Assembly: GCA_963723745.1 (NCBI GenBank)
Contig: CAVRRZ010000002.1
Location: 124,001 to 188,000, forward strand
Direction: 5' to 3'
Source of the DNA: CAVRRZ01 sp963723745
Lineage (GTDB): Bacteria > Actinomycetota > Actinomycetes > Mycobacteriales > Geodermatophilaceae
DNA: 64,000 nt
Positions within the stretch are counted from its first letter, which is position 1. Every line of letters starts with the position of its first letter. The position numbers were made by a program, and so were the translations under genes. Of the stretch, positions 60,438 through 64,000 are shown one piece after another. The notes below the pieces were generated by a model, which ran no database searches, was not told the origin of the DNA, and saw nothing but the letters and a program-made list of their open reading frames with translations.

Positions 60438-63195
60438 TCAGTGGGCGGCGTCGTCCCAGGTCCGGCCGAAGCCGACCGACACCTCCAGCGGTACGGAGAG
60501 CTCGGCGGCGCCGGCCATCTCGCGGCGGACCAGCGCCTCGAGCTGCTCCTTCTCGCCCGGCGCGACCTCGAGCACGAGCTCGTCGTGCACCTGGAGCAGC
60601 ATCCGCGACTGCAGGCCCTCGGCCTCGATCGCCTTCTCCACGTCGAGCATGGCCACCTTGATGACGTCGGCCGCCGAACCCTGGATGGGCGCGTTGAGCG
60701 CCATCCGCTCGGCCATCTCGCGCCGCTGCCGGTTGTCGCTGGTGAGGTCGGGCAGGTACCGGCGCCGGCCCAGAGTCGTCTCGGTGTAGCCGGTCAGCCG
60801 GGCCTCGTCGACCACGCTGTCGAGGTAGTCGCGGATGCCGCCGAACCGCTCGAAGTAGGCGTGCATCTGCTCGCGCGCCTCCTCGGTGGAGATGCGCAGC
60901 TGCTGGGACAGCCCGTACGCCGAGAGCCCGTAGGCCAGGCCGTAGCTCATCGCCTTGATCCGGCGGCGCATCTCCGGGTCGACCTCGGCGATCGGGATGT
61001 CGAAGGCCTTGGACGCGACGAAGGAGTGCAGGTCCTCCCCCGACGTGAACGCCTCGATCAGGCCCTCGTCGCCGGAGAGGTGGGCCATGATCCGCATCTC
61101 GATCTGGCTGTAGTCGGCCGTCATCAGCGACTCGTAGCCCGGGCCCGACGACGAACGCCTGGCGGATCCGGCGACCCTCGGCCGTGCGGATCGGGATGTT
61201 CTGCAGGTTCGGGTCGGTGGAGGACAGCCGGCCGGTGGCGGCGATCGTCTGCTGGAACGTGGTGTGGATCCGCCCGGCGTCGTCGACCATCGGGATCAGC
61301 CCGTCGATGACGGTGCGCAGCCGGGTGACGTCGCGGTGCCGGAGCAGGTGCTCGATGAACGGGTGGCCGGTCTGCTCGAGCAGCCACGTCAGCGCGTCGG
61401 CGTCGGTCGTGTAGCCGGTCTTGTTCTTCTTCGTCTTGGGCAGCCCGAGCTCGTCGAAGAGCACCGCCTGCAGCTGCTTGGGCGAGCCGAGGTTCACCTC
61501 GCGCCCGATGACGGCGTAGCACTCGGCGGCGGCAGCCGAGACGGCGTCGGCGAACTCCCGCTGCAGGTCCTGCAGGTAGTCGACGTCGGCGGCGATGCCG
61601 CGGTACTCCATCGCGGCCAGCACCCGGGTCAGCGGCAGCTCGATCTCGCCCAGCAGGGCGTCGCCGCCGCGCTGGCCGAGCACCGTCTCGAGGGCGTCGG
61701 AGAGGTCGTTGACGGCCACGGCCTTGAGGACGTCGGCCTGCGCGGCCTCGGCGGCGACGTCGTCCTCGGACGGGCCGAAGCCCGTCGAGGGTGAGCTGCG
61801 CCTGCTCGGGCTCGGCGGCGTCCTTGAGCTCGCGGCGCAGGTACCGGACGGCGAGGTCGCCGAGGTCGAACGACCGCTGCCCCGGCATCGCCAGGTAGGC
61901 GGCGAGCGCGGTGTCGCTGACCACGCCGGCCAGCTCCCAGCCCCGCGCCCAGATCGCCAGCAGCGGGCCCTTGACCTCGTGCACGACCTTGGGCGCCGCG
62001 GGGTCGGCCAGCCAGGCGGCCAGCGCCTGCTCGTCGGCGACGTCCAGGTCGGGACCGAGGTCGACGAACGTGGCGTGGTCGTCGGCGGCGGCCAGCGCGA
62101 GGCCGGTCAGCTCGCCGGTGCCCCGCCCCCACGTGCCGCGGAAGATCACGCCGGTACGCCCGGTGCGGGCGTGCGCGTCCAGCCACTCCCCCAGCGCGCC
62201 GGCCGGCACGTCGTCGACGGTCGACGTCGAAGCCGCCCTCGACCTCGGGCTCGGCGCTGGTCAGCGTGGCGAACAGCCGGTCGCGCAGCACCCGGAACTG
62301 CAGGTTGTCGAAGAGCGTGTGCACCTCGTTGCGGTCCCAGGCGCTGGACGGCGAGGTCGCCCGGGCCGAGCTCCAGCGGCACGGCGCGGTCGAGCTCGGT
62401 CAGCCGCCGGTTCTGCAGCACCGACGACAGGTGCTCGCGCAGCTTCTCGCCGACCTTGCCCTTGACGGTGTCGACCTGGTCGACCAGCGCGTCGAGCGAG
62501 CCGTACTCGCGGATCCACTTGGCCGCGGTCTTCTCGCCCACGCTCGGGATGCTCGGCAGGTTGTCGCTGGGGTCGCCGCGCAGCGCCGCGAAGTCGGGGT
62601 ACTGCGCCGGCGACAGGCCGTACTTGGCCTCGACCTCCGCCGGGCGTGAACCGGGTCAGGTCGGAGACGCCCTTGCGCGGGTACAGCACGGTCACGTGCT
62701 CGTTGACCAGCTGCAGGGCGTCGCGGTCACCGGTGCCGATCAGCACGTCCATGCCCTGCTCGACGGCCTGCACGGTGAGCGTGGCGATGACGTCGTCGGC
62801 CTCGTAGCCCTCGGCGGTGATCACCGGGCACGCGCAGCGCGCCGAGCACCTCCTGGATGAGGCTGACCTGGCCGCGGAAGTCGGTCGGGCTCTCGCTGCG
62901 GTTGGCCTTGTACTCGGCGTAGATCTCGCTGCGGAAGGTCTTGCCGGCCCACGTCGAAGGCGACCGCGAGGTGCGTGGGCTGCTCGTCGCGCAGGATGTT
63001 GATCAGCATCGACGTGAAGCCGTAGACCGCGTTGGTGGGCTGGCCGGTCGTCGTCGAGAAGTTCTCGACCGGCAGGGCGAAGAACGCCCGGTAGGCCAGC
63101 GAGTGGCCGTCGAGCAGCAGCAGTCGTGGGCGGGGCCCGGAGCCGGCGGATGCGGCGGCCGAGGAGCTGGCGGGGGTGGCGACCGAGGCGGACAT
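60438..63195 (-). CDS. polA: DNA polymerase I, six or more frameshifts
   Basis: Family A polymerase with a 5'-nuclease domain. ATG 63195 opens SGPRPRLLLLDGHSLAYRAF and the frame breaks near 62950, 62825, 62645, 62345, 62225, 61785 and 61145. Joined, the nuclease part has TAEGYEADDVIATL, GTGDRDALQLVNEHVT and NLPSIPSVGEKTAAKW. The middle exonuclease-like domain looks inactive, as is usual in actinobacteria. The polymerase part has TTFQQTIAATGRLSSTDPNL (motif near A), TADYSQIEMRIMAHLSGD (motif A), RRRIKAMSYGLAYGLSAYGL (motif B) and LLQVHDELVLEV (motif C), ending at 60438. All catalytic residues are intact, so the breaks reflect base insertions, not loss. Confidence 0.95.
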
Positions 63196-63275
63196 CGGAG
63201 TCGATCCTAGGGCCGGGGTCCGACATGTCCCGGCCGGAGTTCGGCGGCGCACGGGAGCTGGCTAGCGTGCCCCCC

Positions 63276-63713
63276 GTGGTCACTCCTCCCCCGCCGTGGA
63301 TGCCGGACGTCGCCAGCCCATTGGACGAGAAACTCGGGATCAAGATCGTCGACTACGACCCCGACCGGCTGGTCGCGACGATGCCGGTCGAGGGCAACCA
63401 GCAGCCCTTCGGCCTGCTGCACGGGGGCGCCACGTGCTCCCTGATGGAGACCATCGGCTCCTGGGCGGCGCAGCTCGGCGCCGGCCCCGAGCGCAGGGCG
63501 GTCGGCATCGAGCTCAACGCCAGCTACGTGCGCTCACCGCGCAGCGGAACGGTCACCGCCGTCTGCACGCCGGTGCGGCGGGGACGCACCCTGGCCACGT
63601 TCCTCATCGAGGTGACCGACGACGAAGGCAAGGTCACCGCCACCGGGCGGCTGACCTGCATGATCCTGACCGACGCCGCCGGCGGAGGTCAGCGCTCCCC
63701 GGCCTCCGCGTAG
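63276..63713 (+). CDS. PaaI-type hotdog thioesterase
   Basis: A 145-residue acyl-CoA thioesterase of the 4HBT/PaaI group. GTG 63276 gives VTPPPPWMPDVASPLDEKLG; ATG 63300 is possible. The hotdog active-site segment is GNQQPFGLLHGGATCSLMET, followed by AVGIELNASYVRSPRSGTVT and GRTLATFLIEV. It is divergent from polA; an orthologue lies near polA in Mycobacterium. Its end overlaps the convergent acetyltransferase gene by 25 bases. The frame is intact. Confidence 0.9.
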   Translation: MVTPPPPWMPDVASPLDEKLGIKIVDYDPDRLVATMPVEGNQQPFGLLHGGATCSLMETIGSWAAQLGAGPERRAVGIELNASYVRSPRSGTVTAVCTPVRRGRTLATFLIEVTDDEGKVTATGRLTCMILTDAAGGGQRSPASA

Positions 63714-64000
63714 AGGGGGCCGAGCAGCGGGAGCGGCCCCGTCCGCTGCACCGGCAGGGGCGCCGGCACGGCCACCGCACGACGCCGCGCCGGTGGCCGC
63801 CGCGGCACGGGAACCGTCACGCCGGCGCGCCGGCGGGCCGCGAGGGTGCGGGCCAGACCGTCGAGCGAGACGATCCGCCGGGTGCTCAGCGGCGCGAACC
63901 CCATCTGCGCGAAGAACCGCTGCCGCTCGGCCGCGTGGCCCCCGACGGCGGCGACGAGGTGCGCGGCGCCGACCTCCCCTGCGTAGTCGACGGCCGCGGC
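63689..64000 (-). CDS. GNAT-like N-acetyltransferase, 5' part beyond window
   Basis: Only the C-terminal 103 residues are in the window. VGAAHLVAAVGGHAAERQRF then FAQMGFAPLSTRRIVSLDGL is the usual GNAT ending (helix after the acetyl-CoA loop, then the beta strand with FxxxGF). A basic Pro/Arg-rich tail of about 50 residues follows (VPVPRRPPARRRAVAVPAPL), longer than normal. The gene overlaps the convergent thioesterase by 25 bases. The substrate cannot be judged from this part. Confidence 0.65.
   Translation of the reverse strand, partial: AAAVDYAGEVGAAHLVAAVGGHAAERQRFFAQMGFAPLSTRRIVSLDGLARTLAARRRAGVTVPVPRRPPARRRAVAVPAPLPVQRTGPLPLLGPLYAEAGER

Overview
The window is very GC-rich actinobacterial chromosome. 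It has GTG and TTG starts, many ATGA/GTGA stop-start overlaps, mycobacterial-type phosphatidylinositol mannoside genes, an SsgA-like protein, an AfsR-type regulator and an RskA-type anti-sigma factor. Gene content and style suggest Geodermatophilaceae or a close relative (Blastococcus, Geodermatophilus, Modestobacter); this is inference and no species is claimed. No stretch longer than about 300 bases lacks a gene. There is no rRNA, CRISPR array, transposase or phage gene.

Layout. (1) 1-5.4 kb: ruvX (partial), alaS, two small conserved genes, rarA. (2) 5.5-23.5 kb: an accessory island of amine/amino-acid catabolism. It holds an aldo/keto reductase, an Lrp regulator beside a class III aminotransferase, a universal stress protein and an APC permease opposite a saccharopine-dehydrogenase-like enzyme, a gabT-like aminotransferase with a luciferase-like monooxygenase and a second APC permease, a free Cache-domain protein coupled to a GntR/FCD regulator, and a divergent operon of Fe-S protein, FAD oxidase, a 113-residue unknown and an aldehyde dehydrogenase. 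A DUF559/AbiEi-like gene closes it. (3) 23.5-45.4 kb: an information-processing and envelope backbone in the order known from Mycobacterium: aspS, hisS, glyoxalase-like hydrolase, divergent cyclophilin, relA, apt, yajC, ruvBAC, yebC, pdxT, pdxS, pimA, acyltransferase, pgsA, HIT protein, thrS. The secD-secF pair expected between yajC and apt is absent. (4) 45.5-52.2 kb: CapA, MOSC, HNH and lipoprotein genes, a sigma/anti-sigma pair, an SsgA-like gene, and four tRNAs (Val-CAC on the minus strand; Gly-GCC, Cys-GCA and Val-GAC on the plus strand). (5) 52.2-64 kb: a 991-residue AfsR-like regulator, a secreted protein, coaE, rpsA, a methyltransferase, polA, a thioesterase and a partial acetyltransferase.

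Two things run across the whole window. First, many genes, including the essential hisS, polA and rpsA, are broken by frameshifts; every break I resolved is a one-base insertion, so these are probably sequence errors and I annotate the genes as intact loci with frameshifts. Second, there are dispersed short repeats: four copies of a 74-nt hairpin element at gene 3' ends (two flank the DUF559 gene) and two copies of a 66-nt element (upstream of rarA, and between ruvA and ruvB).

How the island may work (inference): amines or amino acids enter through two APC permeases. Class III aminotransferases remove the amino group, the aminobutyraldehyde-type dehydrogenase oxidises the aldehyde, and the Fe-S/FAD pair feeds electrons from a hydroxy acid to the respiratory chain. 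Control would come from the Lrp and GntR/FCD regulators. A related dyad sits in the promoters of the Fe-S operon and of the second permease.
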